A stretch of 41,106 nucleotides of DNA. It comes from Paludibacteraceae bacterium (GTDB lineage: Bacteria; Bacteroidota; Bacteroidia; Bacteroidales; Paludibacteraceae). The stretch covers positions 1 to 41,106 of the forward strand of contig CAJGDW010000003.1 of NCBI GenBank assembly GCA_904502115.1, read 5' to 3'. The translations under genes were made by a program, and so were the position numbers. The notes under the pieces were generated by a model. That model was not told the origin of the DNA. It saw only the letters and a program-made list of their open reading frames with translations, and searched no databases. This document shows, piece by piece, positions 1 to 8,060 of this stretch; position 1 is the first letter of the stretch; every line of letters starts with the position of its first letter.

Positions 1-378
1 CGCGATTTGCAAATTATTAAAGAGGTTTATTTGCCCATGTTTGACGAGATGATTGATATTTTAGTGATGACTCATAGCATGATAGAGCAAGTAGAAGTAA
101 ACGAAACTATCTTGAACGATAGCAAATACGACCTTATCTTTAGTGTAGAGGAAGTAAATAAACGCACATTGGCTGGAACACCTTTCCGCGATGCCTACAA
201 ACAAGTAGGATTGGAAATTGAAGCGGGTAACTTTACCCCCGATAAAAACATTCAGCATACGCACGAAGGTAGTATTGGCAACCTATGCAACGATCAAATC
301 AAAGGTTTGATGCAAGAGGTGTTGGCTGGATTCAGCTTTGAAAAAGTGGCGAAAGCACAAGCAAATTTATTGAAGTAA
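1..378 (+). CDS. argH: Argininosuccinate lyase, C-terminal part (5' end outside window)
   Basis: The reading frame is open from base 1 and ends in TAA at 376-378, so only the last 125 residues are present. ArgH splits argininosuccinate into arginine and fumarate in the last step of arginine synthesis; it is a cytosolic homotetramer. The visible part resembles the C-terminal helical domain of the family, including a GTPFRDAYKQVG stretch like the conserved (M/V)PFR(D/E)A segment. The catalytic serine loop would lie upstream of the window. The stop codon overlaps the next start by one base (TAATG), which suggests translational coupling to the radical SAM gene. The assignment rests on recalled family similarity of a partial sequence; another member of the fumarase/aspartase superfamily is less likely. 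Confidence 0.82.
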   Translation, partial: RDLQIIKEVYLPMFDEMIDILVMTHSMIEQVEVNETILNDSKYDLIFSVEEVNKRTLAGTPFRDAYKQVGLEIEAGNFTPDKNIQHTHEGSIGNLCNDQIKGLMQEVLAGFSFEKVAKAQANLLK

Positions 379-1139
379 TGTTATTTAATACGGTTATATT
401 TGGCCCTATCAAGAGTCGCAGATTGGGAGTGTCGTTGGGCATAAACTTGTTGCCTCAAAACGGAAAGATTTGTTCGTTCGATTGCATTTATTGTGAATGT
501 GGATTGAATGCAGATGGACGTGAGGATACGCAACTACCCACGCGTGAACAAGTACGTACTGCCCTTGAGGAAAAACTCATGGCTTACAAGCAAGCCGATG
601 GTGAACCCATAGATACCTTTACCTTTGCAGGTAATGGCGAACCAACCTTGCATCCAGCTTTCAAGGAAATTGTGTTGGATACCCAAAAGTTGCGTAATCG
701 TTACTATCCCGATGCAAAAATATCGGTACTGACCAATGCTTGGCAATTGGACAAACCTGCGGTATTAGATGGTTTGCGACAAGTAGACAATGCAATCTTA
801 AAGTTAGATAGTGCAATACCTGATACCTTGCTTAAAATGAATCGCCCTGTATCGTCCGATTTCTCTATGGAAACATTGATAGAACAATTGGCGTCATTTA
901 GGGGCGAGTGCATTGTACAAACCATGTTTTTACGTGGTGCAGGGGTAGATAATACGACTCCCACAGAAATTGAAGCATGGTTGAAAGCATTAAAACGCAT
1001 TCAACCCTCGTTAGTGCAATTATATAGCATTAACCGCAAGGTGCCCATTGACGGAATAGAACACGTATCCGAAGAGGAATTAAAACAAATAGCGGCGCAG
1101 GTAAAGAAAATAGGCCTCAATACGCTAGTTACACCATGA
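378..1139 (+). CDS. Radical SAM protein, COG0731-like (wyosine-synthetase-related), function unknown
   Basis: This is a 253-residue protein. Residues 32-39 carry the CX3CX2C motif (Cys32, Cys36, Cys39) that binds the 4Fe-4S cluster and S-adenosylmethionine in radical SAM enzymes. A GNGEPTLHP motif at 85-93 is the SAM-contacting GGEP-type element. The N-terminal FGPIKSRRLGVSLGIN stretch is typical of the COG0731 group, which is named after the archaeal tRNA wyosine enzyme but has many bacterial members without a known substrate. There is no SPASM-like C-terminal cysteine cluster, so a peptide-maturase role is not supported. It overlaps argH by one base and the following glycosyltransferase-like gene by four bases (ATGA), so the three are probably cotranscribed. 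Superfamily assignment is strong; the reaction is unknown. Confidence 0.85.
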   Translation: MLFNTVIFGPIKSRRLGVSLGINLLPQNGKICSFDCIYCECGLNADGREDTQLPTREQVRTALEEKLMAYKQADGEPIDTFTFAGNGEPTLHPAFKEIVLDTQKLRNRYYPDAKISVLTNAWQLDKPAVLDGLRQVDNAILKLDSAIPDTLLKMNRPVSSDFSMETLIEQLASFRGECIVQTMFLRGAGVDNTTPTEIEAWLKALKRIQPSLVQLYSINRKVPIDGIEHVSEEELKQIAAQVKKIGLNTLVTP

Positions 1140-2107
1140 CAAACAATAGCAAAAAACGCATTTTGGTTTGTCCATTAGATTGGGGGTTGGGCCACGCATC
1201 GCGCTGCATCCCCCTTATTTATGCCTTTTTAGAAGAAGGGCACGAGGTCTTGTTGGCAGGTTCGGGACAATCTGCCCAGTTGCTAAAACAAGAATTTCCT
1301 ACCTTAACCTTTATTCCTTTTGAGTCTTTTACCCTGCGTTATTCTGCTGGTACTTCACAAATAGGAGCTGTATTAAAGGCGTTTCCTCGCTTGCTAAAGC
1401 GTATCAAAACGGAGCAAAAAGAATTGGCCTCAATCGTGCAAGCGTATGCCATTACCGAGGTGGTATCCGACAATCGTTTTGGCTGTCACTGCAAAGAGGC
1501 TAGGAGCATTTATATCACACATCAGTTACGCGTAAAATTACCTTCTCCTTTTGGATTTTTGGAACCGTTGGTAGCTCGCTGGCATCGTCATCTGATAGAA
1601 AAATACGATGCGTGTTGGGTGCCCGATTATGAGGATGCCGATAAAGCATTGGCAGGGGAATTATCGCACCCTAAGAAAAGGCCTAACAATGTAACCTACA
1701 TAGGCCCGTTGAGCAGATTTGTCAAATCAGAACCGCAAGATGCTTCAACTAGGTTAACCGTGGCTGTTTTGTCGGGTATAGAACCGCAGCGCAGTATTTT
1801 TGAGGAATATTTGCTAGATTCGTTGCAGATAGAACCAGCAGAGAGGGTTGTTTTGGTTCAAGGATTGCCAGACAAAGGCAGTGAACCGCATTGTGTTGGG
1901 AAAGTAGAGGTGTATCCATCCATGTCAACGCAACCCTTGCAAGATTTGTTGTTGCAAGCAACGCATATCATTTGCCGTTCGGGTTATAGTACCGTCATGG
2001 ATTTGGCAGCTATGGGCAAATTGTCGGTAGCCACTTTTGTTCCTACTCCAGGACAACCGGAACAAGAATACCTTGCTTCGTATCTACGCGCTAAAAAGTT
2101 CGGTTAA
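1136..2107 (+). CDS. Glycosyltransferase-like protein of the MurG/GT28-type fold
   Basis: This 323-residue protein opens with ILVCPLDWGLGHASR (residues 9-23), the glycine-rich N-terminal loop of GT-B fold glycosyltransferases. Near the C-terminus are CRSGYSTVMDLAAMG and PGQPEQEYLA, which match the sugar-nucleotide-binding C-terminal half of the MurG/UGT-like group. Donor and acceptor are unknown; the protein is expected at the cytosolic face. The start overlaps the radical SAM stop by four bases. The 3' end overlaps the convergent recO gene by 24 bp, and the protein stops only about ten residues after the QEYLA motif. From memory, related Bacteroidales proteins run some 20-30 residues further, so the C-terminus may be trimmed. 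Confidence 0.75.
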   Translation: MTNNSKKRILVCPLDWGLGHASRCIPLIYAFLEEGHEVLLAGSGQSAQLLKQEFPTLTFIPFESFTLRYSAGTSQIGAVLKAFPRLLKRIKTEQKELASIVQAYAITEVVSDNRFGCHCKEARSIYITHQLRVKLPSPFGFLEPLVARWHRHLIEKYDACWVPDYEDADKALAGELSHPKKRPNNVTYIGPLSRFVKSEPQDASTRLTVAVLSGIEPQRSIFEEYLLDSLQIEPAERVVLVQGLPDKGSEPHCVGKVEVYPSMSTQPLQDLLLQATHIICRSGYSTVMDLAAMGKLSVATFVPTPGQPEQEYLASYLRAKKFG

Positions 2108-2740
2108 TACCGAAAGTGATTTCATTTCTCCCATGCCTGGTAGGTAATGTTTGTAATAAGCAATGAGCAGTTGCATGGATCTTCTTCTTTCGCCTAAACT
2201 CAGTAGTTGAGGCTCTTTTATCAGCACCGAGAATAGCTCTTTTTCTTCTTTTGGGAGCAATTTAATGACTTCGTTCTCTACTTCGTCGTACGGATAGATA
2301 CCAATGTATTTGGCAAAATCGAGCAAAAAGGCAAGTGGAAATGCTTGTACCTCTTTGCTTTGTACCAACGTTTCCAAACTGTGTACCATAAACTGGTATA
2401 GTTCGTGATCGACGTTGGTGGTTTCGATCGATTTTTGAATTACTTCTGCTAGAAAAAAGCAGATGGAAATTTTGGCAGGATGCTCGTATAATTGATACGA
2501 AAGGGGGTGAAGTTTTGCCTCGGTTAATTGTTGGATGTCCTTGTTCTCGCGATGGGTTACTTCCATATCGAGCAATGACATGGGTTGTAGGTGTTGTAAT
2601 TTTATTTTGGCGCGTTTGCTTTGCGGATTGTACACAGCGTAGCTTACTTTCCCAAAATCTTTGGTAAAGATGTTTACAATGTACGCGTTGTCTTTGTAAC
2701 GCGTGGTGGTTAAAACAATGCCTTGTGTGCTGTGTTGCAT
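2084..2740 (-). CDS. recO: DNA repair protein RecO
   Basis: This 218-residue protein begins with the RecO N-terminal OB-fold signature (QGIVLTTTRYKDNAYIVNIFT, residues about 6-26), followed by an all-helical domain with the LLDFAKYIGIYP segment typical of the family. RecO loads RecA onto SSB-coated single-stranded DNA together with RecR in the RecF pathway. The zinc-binding cysteines found in some RecO proteins are not present. The start codon shares one base with the stop of the upstream protease, so recO is the last gene of the dapB-lepB-wbqC-protease-recO block. Its stop (TAG, 2084-2086) lies inside the 3' end of the opposing glycosyltransferase gene. Confidence 0.9.
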   Translation of the reverse strand: MQHSTQGIVLTTTRYKDNAYIVNIFTKDFGKVSYAVYNPQSKRAKIKLQHLQPMSLLDMEVTHRENKDIQQLTEAKLHPLSYQLYEHPAKISICFFLAEVIQKSIETTNVDHELYQFMVHSLETLVQSKEVQAFPLAFLLDFAKYIGIYPYDEVENEVIKLLPKEEKELFSVLIKEPQLLSLGERRRSMQLLIAYYKHYLPGMGEMKSLSVLTELFSA

Positions 2741-4860
2741 TAGTAGCGAATTACTTTATGAATCCCAACGGGTTGTTGGTCAAGGAATAAACACAAAACA
2801 AATACCCCTTTTTGCGGTATCCATACTTGGTTGTCTGTTCCCTTTAGCAGCAACTGTCCTTGCAAGTTGTAGAGTTGGTAGGCGTTGGCATGCTCTGCAT
2901 CCCAAGTTACTTTGTCGGGTGTTGGATTGGGATAAATGCTTATCGTTTCTTGGTTGACAGACTCGATAGCAGTTGGCTGACCCAAACAATGAACGGGTTC
3001 TATCCATAACGATAGGTTGGTAGGCGAAATGTTGTGTGCCGAATAAGGGTTCCATGAACTTCCGTTATAGAAATAGGCGTAGTTGTGGGGTGCTTTCGCC
3101 TGATAAAGCGCTAAGGTATCGCTTGTGGTTAGCGAATTGTACTGAATTTCTACTCCTACAAAGAACGTTTTAGGAACGGCAATGGGTTGGTTAAAACGGA
3201 TGTAATTTTCTTTGTTTTTCCAAACCGTTTTGGTAGCAGTGCCCCATTTCCCTTCGCGTGTACACGTTAAATCGCGTGGTCTAACCAATACTTTTCCTAA
3301 CAATTGTGTGGGTTGGTCCGTCCCGCTGTAAACGGTTAAGTAAACAGGGGCATCGCCACTATAACGCCCTTTGAACGGCATAATATATGCGCCATAAAGG
3401 GTTCCTTCTTCTGTAGTAGTATACTTTTCGGCAAATGCAGTGTGCTGCAGTTGGTTGTGTCCAGCATAATATCCTTTGCTGTGTTTAAGTGCCTGAATAT
3501 TGTTGCCTTTTTCGATGTGTTTTAATCGATGACAGGTGCCCTCAGCGTATGGGTCAACGCCTGGCATAGAAGTAGCATTGGTGTGGTTAGGGTCTAACCA
3601 GCAAGCTAATTGTTTGTCAGAATCGCTGTGAAAATTCCAAGCCGTATCCAATCGGGCATAATAGTCGTTAATGGGTTTGGAACAGTTCGATTGCCCACCC
3701 GAAAGTGCCCCAATGATTAATCCATTCTTGTCAAACAAAGGCGACCCAGAAGATCCAGCTTCTGTGCATCCTTTGCTCCATCTGCTAATATGCCACCATC
3801 CCTTTTTAATCTGGTTTTCAAAATAACCTGGGTAGTCTGATATAACCGGTGTGGTATTGGCATAGCTCATGCGTTTGCTATCTCCTTTGGGATGTTGGAT
3901 GCTGATAAGCGGTGCTTGTGGCGATTTGCTTCTATTCCAACCCGCTAAGTAGGGGCGGTAATCCCTGGGAGGCATTTGGTTTAGTTCTACCAATGCCATA
4001 TCAATGTTGGTAGCCCATGCGCGCAGGATGCTGCCACCTATGGAGCATTCTTGACTGCCTTGTATGGTGCTGTCTTGTTCTGTTACGGCGTAGTTAAAGT
4101 AGAAAATGGTGCGGTTAGCATCTTCTGCTGCTTTAAAATTGTGGGCAGCTGTGTAAACGTATGGTTTGCCATCGGTATTGTTGATTAGGCACCCACTACC
4201 AAAAGAAGATTGCGTAGATGAAACAACATAAAGCAAGCAAACCGACTGTTTTTGTTGAGGTAAATCGTTGGTAAAGAGTGCGTGCGGACTGCAATGGTTG
4301 GAACCATTAAAGGTGCCGGTGCTGCGGTTGTGTGCAACACGTTCGATGCAGAAGGTTCCATTAAAGGCAGCATCGCTAGGTTCTTGGTATTCTATAATCA
4401 AACTATCGCCGATAAGTGGACGAATGGGCAAAATACCACTTTCGTTTTGGTTCTCAGTGCCAAATGCCCCTAATACCTGGGTTTGAGACGGATTGTATAC
4501 AAACAGTTTGGCGCCATCAGGCATATTCAATTGCGCCAATACAATGCTCATAGAGGCAGCTCCATCGGATAGCAATCCCATGCGCCAAACGCGGGTCCCG
4601 TTCTCTAAAACCTCCCAGATACCATCTTTTTGGGGTGTAAAATGAACGGGTGCTACATGGCCTATGGCATAGTTCCTTTGGTCGCTTACTAGCGCTTGTG
4701 TGGTGTCTATTTGTAGGGGATAAAAAAATGATGTGGCCGAACGATGGTAGGTTTGTGCTGGTAGGGCAAAAGGCGTAGGAGTACCTTCGCTTTCAATTTG
4801 CGCCAAGGCAACTTGAAAGCAAGCTAACATGCACAGCAAAATTCCTACTAGGCGTTTCAT
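2740..4860 (-). CDS. Secreted trypsin-like serine protease (lysyl-endopeptidase type) with T9SS sorting domain
   Basis: A 706-residue exported protein. Residues 1-20 form a Sec signal peptide ending in VALA. The catalytic triad can be read as His240 (YTAAH), Asp287 (NIDMALVEL) and Ser371 (EAGSSGSPLF), the arrangement seen in the lysyl-endopeptidase/Achromobacter protease I branch of family S1. Residues about 450-640 form a beta-rich region of unknown role. Residues 641-706 (SIYPNPTPDKV..., ending HKVIRY) match a type A C-terminal sorting domain of the type IX secretion system, which would take the protein through the outer membrane. Cleavage specificity for lysine is inferred only from the family. 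The start overlaps the wbqC stop by four bases and the stop overlaps the recO start by one, so a surface protease sits inside a housekeeping operon. Confidence 0.85.
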   Translation of the reverse strand: MKRLVGILLCMLACFQVALAQIESEGTPTPFALPAQTYHRSATSFFYPLQIDTTQALVSDQRNYAIGHVAPVHFTPQKDGIWEVLENGTRVWRMGLLSDGAASMSIVLAQLNMPDGAKLFVYNPSQTQVLGAFGTENQNESGILPIRPLIGDSLIIEYQEPSDAAFNGTFCIERVAHNRSTGTFNGSNHCSPHALFTNDLPQQKQSVCLLYVVSSTQSSFGSGCLINNTDGKPYVYTAAHNFKAAEDANRTIFYFNYAVTEQDSTIQGSQECSIGGSILRAWATNIDMALVELNQMPPRDYRPYLAGWNRSKSPQAPLISIQHPKGDSKRMSYANTTPVISDYPGYFENQIKKGWWHISRWSKGCTEAGSSGSPLFDKNGLIIGALSGGQSNCSKPINDYYARLDTAWNFHSDSDKQLACWLDPNHTNATSMPGVDPYAEGTCHRLKHIEKGNNIQALKHSKGYYAGHNQLQHTAFAEKYTTTEEGTLYGAYIMPFKGRYSGDAPVYLTVYSGTDQPTQLLGKVLVRPRDLTCTREGKWGTATKTVWKNKENYIRFNQPIAVPKTFFVGVEIQYNSLTTSDTLALYQAKAPHNYAYFYNGSSWNPYSAHNISPTNLSLWIEPVHCLGQPTAIESVNQETISIYPNPTPDKVTWDAEHANAYQLYNLQGQLLLKGTDNQVWIPQKGVFVLCLFLDQQPVGIHKVIRY

Positions 4861-5483
4861 GGTACAAAAGATTTTTGCAATACAAGAATGGTTTCGTTTC
4901 CCATGTTAAACAAGAGGTCAAGAATGCTGAGGTTTTCGATAAAACCCTGTTTTTGCTCAAATACTTGGTAGTAGGGAACGTTGGTAAAATGCTTGTCTAC
5001 AATAGGGTGTTTAGGATGCAATGTTTTTCTAAAGTCAAGGTTGTTGGTTGCTGTTAGGTAACTGTTGCTTCGCAATAGAGTGGGTTGAATTCCTATCAAG
5101 TCACAAATGCACGTTTGTAATGCCTCGTTAAAATCTACCAAATACGTGTATCGATCTTGGTAAAAAGGACGAATATCGTCTTCGTAATACATAAAAAACG
5201 GACTATGTCTATAGGCAGCCTCTAAAGCTCCCCAATGTATTTTTTGCCAATTATCGTCCGCAATTTTAATGTCTTTATCGATGGTTTTACCTTCGCTGCC
5301 TTTGATAATGGGAATGATTAAATCCATGCGCCCGTTGGCAGTGGCAATGGTACATCGATTACGGAAAGTTTGCTTTTCGTAATGTTGATGTATATCGGTA
5401 ATGCAAGTTTCGTAATAAGCTAACTTGCTGTAATATTGTATATTACCGGCGTAGAAAGAGGTTAGTAAAATGGATTCGTTCAT
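4857..5483 (-). CDS. WbqC-like family protein
   Basis: This 208-residue protein matches the WbqC-like family (PF08889) by its N-terminal YAGNIQYYSKLA segment, the NRC/N...L.IPI core and the aromatic AYRHSPFF stretch. Family members were named from an O-antigen locus, but their activity is not established. In Bacteroidales such genes commonly lie beside signal peptidase I, as here. No signal peptide or membrane segment is visible. The start codon shares one base with the lepB stop and the stop overlaps the protease start by four bases, so translation is probably coupled in this block. Confidence 0.78.
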   Translation of the reverse strand: MNESILLTSFYAGNIQYYSKLAYYETCITDIHQHYEKQTFRNRCTIATANGRMDLIIPIIKGSEGKTIDKDIKIADDNWQKIHWGALEAAYRHSPFFMYYEDDIRPFYQDRYTYLVDFNEALQTCICDLIGIQPTLLRSNSYLTATNNLDFRKTLHPKHPIVDKHFTNVPYYQVFEQKQGFIENLSILDLLFNMGNETILVLQKSFVP

Positions 5484-6907
5484 TATAAGTCATCCACACT
5501 TTTAAATAATCGTTCCCATCGAATTGATTCAAAGAACGATTTGTCCTTGTCAATCGACATCCATATAAACAGGGGTTTGCCTACAATGTGATCTTCTGGT
5601 ACGTATCCCCAATAACGTGAATCTTCTGAATTGTGTCGATTATCACCCATCATCCAAAAGTAGTTCATTTGGAATGTATACGAGTTCGCTTTTTTACCGT
5701 CAATGTAAATGACACCGTCTTTTACACTCAAATCATGTCCTTCGTAAACATGAATAATTCGTTCGTAAAGGGGTAGGTTTTCTAGCGTTAGTGGTGTGGT
5801 AACCCCTTTTCGAGGAATGTATATTGGACCATAGTTGTCGCGTGTCCATTCTTCTTTAATTGTTGGGAATACATTATTGCCAAACAAACCTGCATCATCT
5901 TTAACAGAAACAACTTGAGGGAATCCTTTTATTTTGTTATAAGCATCTTTGGTTAGTGGGAGGTAGTAAACGGGTGGAAACTTGCCATTGGTAGGTAAAT
6001 ATCCCAATTGTTGTAAGATATTGTTTGCTTCTATCCAATTATTCATTAGAATGCGATCGTCTACGCTTACTCCTAGTTGTTCAAACTGTTGGTTACTAAT
6101 AGCGCGACCGTCTGTACATACCAAGTAATTGTATTGTACTCCCTCTGGATCGTTTTGTAGTTGACCATTTCTGTAAATTCGTTTGTTGATGATTTGAAGT
6201 GTATCGCCAGGTATGGCTACGCAACGTTTGATGTAATTTTCTCGTCTATCAACAGGGCGCCATGTTATTTCGCCAAAAGTTTCTGGATGTTCGTGTACTG
6301 TATTGCGACCATATTTCTGGCATAGTTGATAATAATCGGGAGTTGGAACTTTGGTGGCGACCGTATCGCCTGCTGGGAAATTGAAAACTACAATATCCAG
6401 GGGTTTAATGGTGTCAATGCCTGCTAAACGATTGTAACCCCATTCGATAAGGGTGCTGAATGATTGTCCACCCCATGGGAAGGTATGTTGTACCAAAGGC
6501 ATGGACAAAGGTGTCATGGGAACACGTGGTCCATAGTGCACTTTGCTTACCAAAAGGTAATCGCCTACCAATAAAGATTTTTCGAGCGATGAGGATGGTA
6601 TTTGGTAGTTTTGGAAAAAGAAATTATTGATAAAGTATACCGCAACTAGAGCAAAAACAATGGCATCAATCCAACTGCACAAACTACGTAGTCGTGGATT
6701 TTTAATGTTTTTCCAAAAGGTCCATGGAATCAACTTGGTTATGTAAACATCGGCAATAAATGGGAGCAATAATAACCACCAAAAATTACCTACCCATGTA
6801 ATGAATAAGATGTACAGAAGGCAGGCTGCTGCCATCTTTATCCATTGTTTAGTGGGAACCTTCTTAAAATCAATTTTATTGGAAAAAAAGTTTTTCAAGT
6901 CAATCAT
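5483..6907 (-). CDS. lepB: Signal peptidase I
   Basis: A 474-residue family S26 signal peptidase, which removes signal peptides from proteins exported by Sec. Hydrophobic segments at about 24-40, 43-58 and 80-97 anchor it in the inner membrane. The catalytic Ser/Lys dyad is visible as Ser107 in IPSSSLEKSLLVGD and Lys227 in NYIKRCVAIPGD. The C-terminal MMGDNRHNSEDSRYWG motif is the conserved box E. It is longer than the E. coli enzyme (324 residues), mostly through insertions between the catalytic boxes, a length I recall as usual for Bacteroidota. The dapB stop lies two bases upstream of this start. Confidence 0.95.
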   Translation of the reverse strand: MIDLKNFFSNKIDFKKVPTKQWIKMAAACLLYILFITWVGNFWWLLLLPFIADVYITKLIPWTFWKNIKNPRLRSLCSWIDAIVFALVAVYFINNFFFQNYQIPSSSLEKSLLVGDYLLVSKVHYGPRVPMTPLSMPLVQHTFPWGGQSFSTLIEWGYNRLAGIDTIKPLDIVVFNFPAGDTVATKVPTPDYYQLCQKYGRNTVHEHPETFGEITWRPVDRRENYIKRCVAIPGDTLQIINKRIYRNGQLQNDPEGVQYNYLVCTDGRAISNQQFEQLGVSVDDRILMNNWIEANNILQQLGYLPTNGKFPPVYYLPLTKDAYNKIKGFPQVVSVKDDAGLFGNNVFPTIKEEWTRDNYGPIYIPRKGVTTPLTLENLPLYERIIHVYEGHDLSVKDGVIYIDGKKANSYTFQMNYFWMMGDNRHNSEDSRYWGYVPEDHIVGKPLFIWMSIDKDKSFFESIRWERLFKSVDDL

Positions 6908-6909
6908 AA

Positions 6910-7629
6910 TTAAAATTTAAGCATGTCTTTCATTCCTAAGCAACCCTTTTTGCCACAAGTAAATTCGGCAGCAAGTACGGCACCAAGAGCAAAACCGTTG
7001 CGGTTTTTTGCATCGTGGGTAATGGTAATGTAGTCAAAGTCAGATTCGTATTGAATGGTATGGATGCCAGGAACCATGCCTTCGCGAATGGCTTTGATGG
7101 TAAGGGTAGGGTCTTCTGCTTTGCCTTCGCCCAATGCCCAGGTGCTTTTGCGTTCCATGTTGTTTAGAATGCCTTCAGCAAGGGTAATAGCAGTTCCACT
7201 AGGAGCATCTAATTTTTGGGTATGATGGGTTTCTTCCATGCCCACTTGGTAGGCGGGGAATTGATTCATGATGCGTGCCAAGTATTCGTTAACCGCAAAA
7301 AAGATGTTTACTCCCAAACTAAAGTTAGAAGCCCAGAAGAAAGCCAATCCTTTTTCGTCGCACAAAGCTTGAACTTCTGGCATTTGCTCGGTCCAACCCG
7401 TAGTGCCCGATACCACCGAAACACCAGCGGCAAATGCCTTTTTGTAATTTTCTACTGCTACTTTTGGAGCCGTAAATTCAATGGCTACATCGGCACTTTT
7501 AAACGCTTCCGATTCAAAATCTTCTTGGTTGTCAATGTCAATGCGGCTTACAATTTCGTGACCGCGGCTAAGGGCAATTTGTTCGATGGTTTTGCCCATT
7601 TTTCCGTATCCAATAAGTGCTATTTTCAT
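6910..7629 (-). CDS. dapB: 4-hydroxy-tetrahydrodipicolinate reductase
   Basis: A 239-residue enzyme that reduces the dihydrodipicolinate-type intermediate with NAD(P)H in lysine and meso-diaminopimelate synthesis. The Rossmann nucleotide loop is GYGKMG at residues 7-12. The signature EETHHTQKLDAPSGTA spans about 132-147, with His135 and Lys139 corresponding to the E. coli catalytic residues His159 and Lys163. It is somewhat shorter than the E. coli protein (273), which I recall as normal for Bacteroidota. It is the first gene of the minus-strand block, with a promoter-like TATTTTTG at 7659-7666 giving a leader of about 20-25 bases. Confidence 0.95.
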   Translation of the reverse strand: MKIALIGYGKMGKTIEQIALSRGHEIVSRIDIDNQEDFESEAFKSADVAIEFTAPKVAVENYKKAFAAGVSVVSGTTGWTEQMPEVQALCDEKGLAFFWASNFSLGVNIFFAVNEYLARIMNQFPAYQVGMEETHHTQKLDAPSGTAITLAEGILNNMERKSTWALGEGKAEDPTLTIKAIREGMVPGIHTIQYESDFDYITITHDAKNRNGFALGAVLAAEFTCGKKGCLGMKDMLKF

Positions 7630-7658
7630 GTTACTAATCGTTTTATGTGTTCAATCTA

Positions 7659-7666
7659 CAAAAATA
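7659..7666 (-). promoter_or_regulatory. Candidate -7 promoter box for dapB operon
   Basis: On the minus strand the bases read TATTTTTG, matching the Bacteroidota sigma-ABfr -7 consensus TAnnTTTG. A clear TTTG -33 box is not seen at the expected spacing. Transcription would start near 7652, about 23 bases before the dapB ATG. Confidence 0.45.
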
Positions 7667-7702
7667 ATACATTTTTTGTTATGGTAGCGTATTAAAATGT
7701 AG

Positions 7703-7710
7703 TAACTTCG
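7703..7710 (+). promoter_or_regulatory. Candidate -7 promoter box for the zinc-ribbon gene
   Basis: TAACTTCG differs from TAnnTTTG at one position. The predicted start near 7716 leaves almost no leader before the ATG at 7719 and about 12 bases before the in-frame ATG at 7728, so it favours the second ATG or a leaderless message. Confidence 0.35.
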
Positions 7711-7718
7711 CACAGAAA

Positions 7719-8060
7719 ATGATTGTTATGGAAAATAAAGATAAAGCTCCGTTTGGCCCTCGTCCTACGTATCCAACTCCTCGTTTGAATTGTTTGGTAA
7801 AACGCCCTGATACCACTCCCATTGTATGCGCTAAATGTGGCGAAAGTTTGGCGGGCAGGCTGCTACAATCTACCCAGTTTACTTGCGATCATTGTGGTAG
7901 AAAATTCAATATGTGTCGCGATTGTGGGACGGAGTCGTTTTGTCCCGAATGTGGGGGCTGGTTATTGAATAGTTGGGAAGATGCAGGCAAATGGCTTTTG
8001 CGACAACAAAATCGTGCTCACAAAGAGCATTTCCCTCATTTGCCAGATCCCATTATTTAA
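7719..8060 (+). CDS. Small zinc-ribbon protein, four CxxC knuckles, unknown function
   Basis: I do not recognise this 113-residue protein. It has four CxxC pairs: Cys37/40 (CAKC), Cys56/59 (CDHC), Cys66/69 (CRDC) and Cys75/78 (CPEC). That is enough for two zinc sites in a double zinc-ribbon arrangement. The N-terminus is proline-rich and basic, and a conserved-looking WLLNSWEDAGKWLL stretch follows the last knuckle. No signal peptide or membrane segment is visible, so it should be cytosolic. The start may be the ATG at 7719 or the one at 7728 (MENKDKAP); the promoter-like box favours the latter. It stands alone on the plus strand, and its 3' end overlaps the convergent murU-like gene by 8 bp. 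Coding is supported by the regular cysteine pattern; binding of nucleic acid or protein is only a guess. Confidence 0.75.
   Translation: MIVMENKDKAPFGPRPTYPTPRLNCLVKRPDTTPIVCAKCGESLAGRLLQSTQFTCDHCGRKFNMCRDCGTESFCPECGGWLLNSWEDAGKWLLRQQNRAHKEHFPHLPDPII

Noticed and set aside
7216..7695. 159-codon open frame opposite dapB, running across the dapB promoter region
   Set aside because: Its sequence mirrors dapB codons and shows no family features; dapB is certain.
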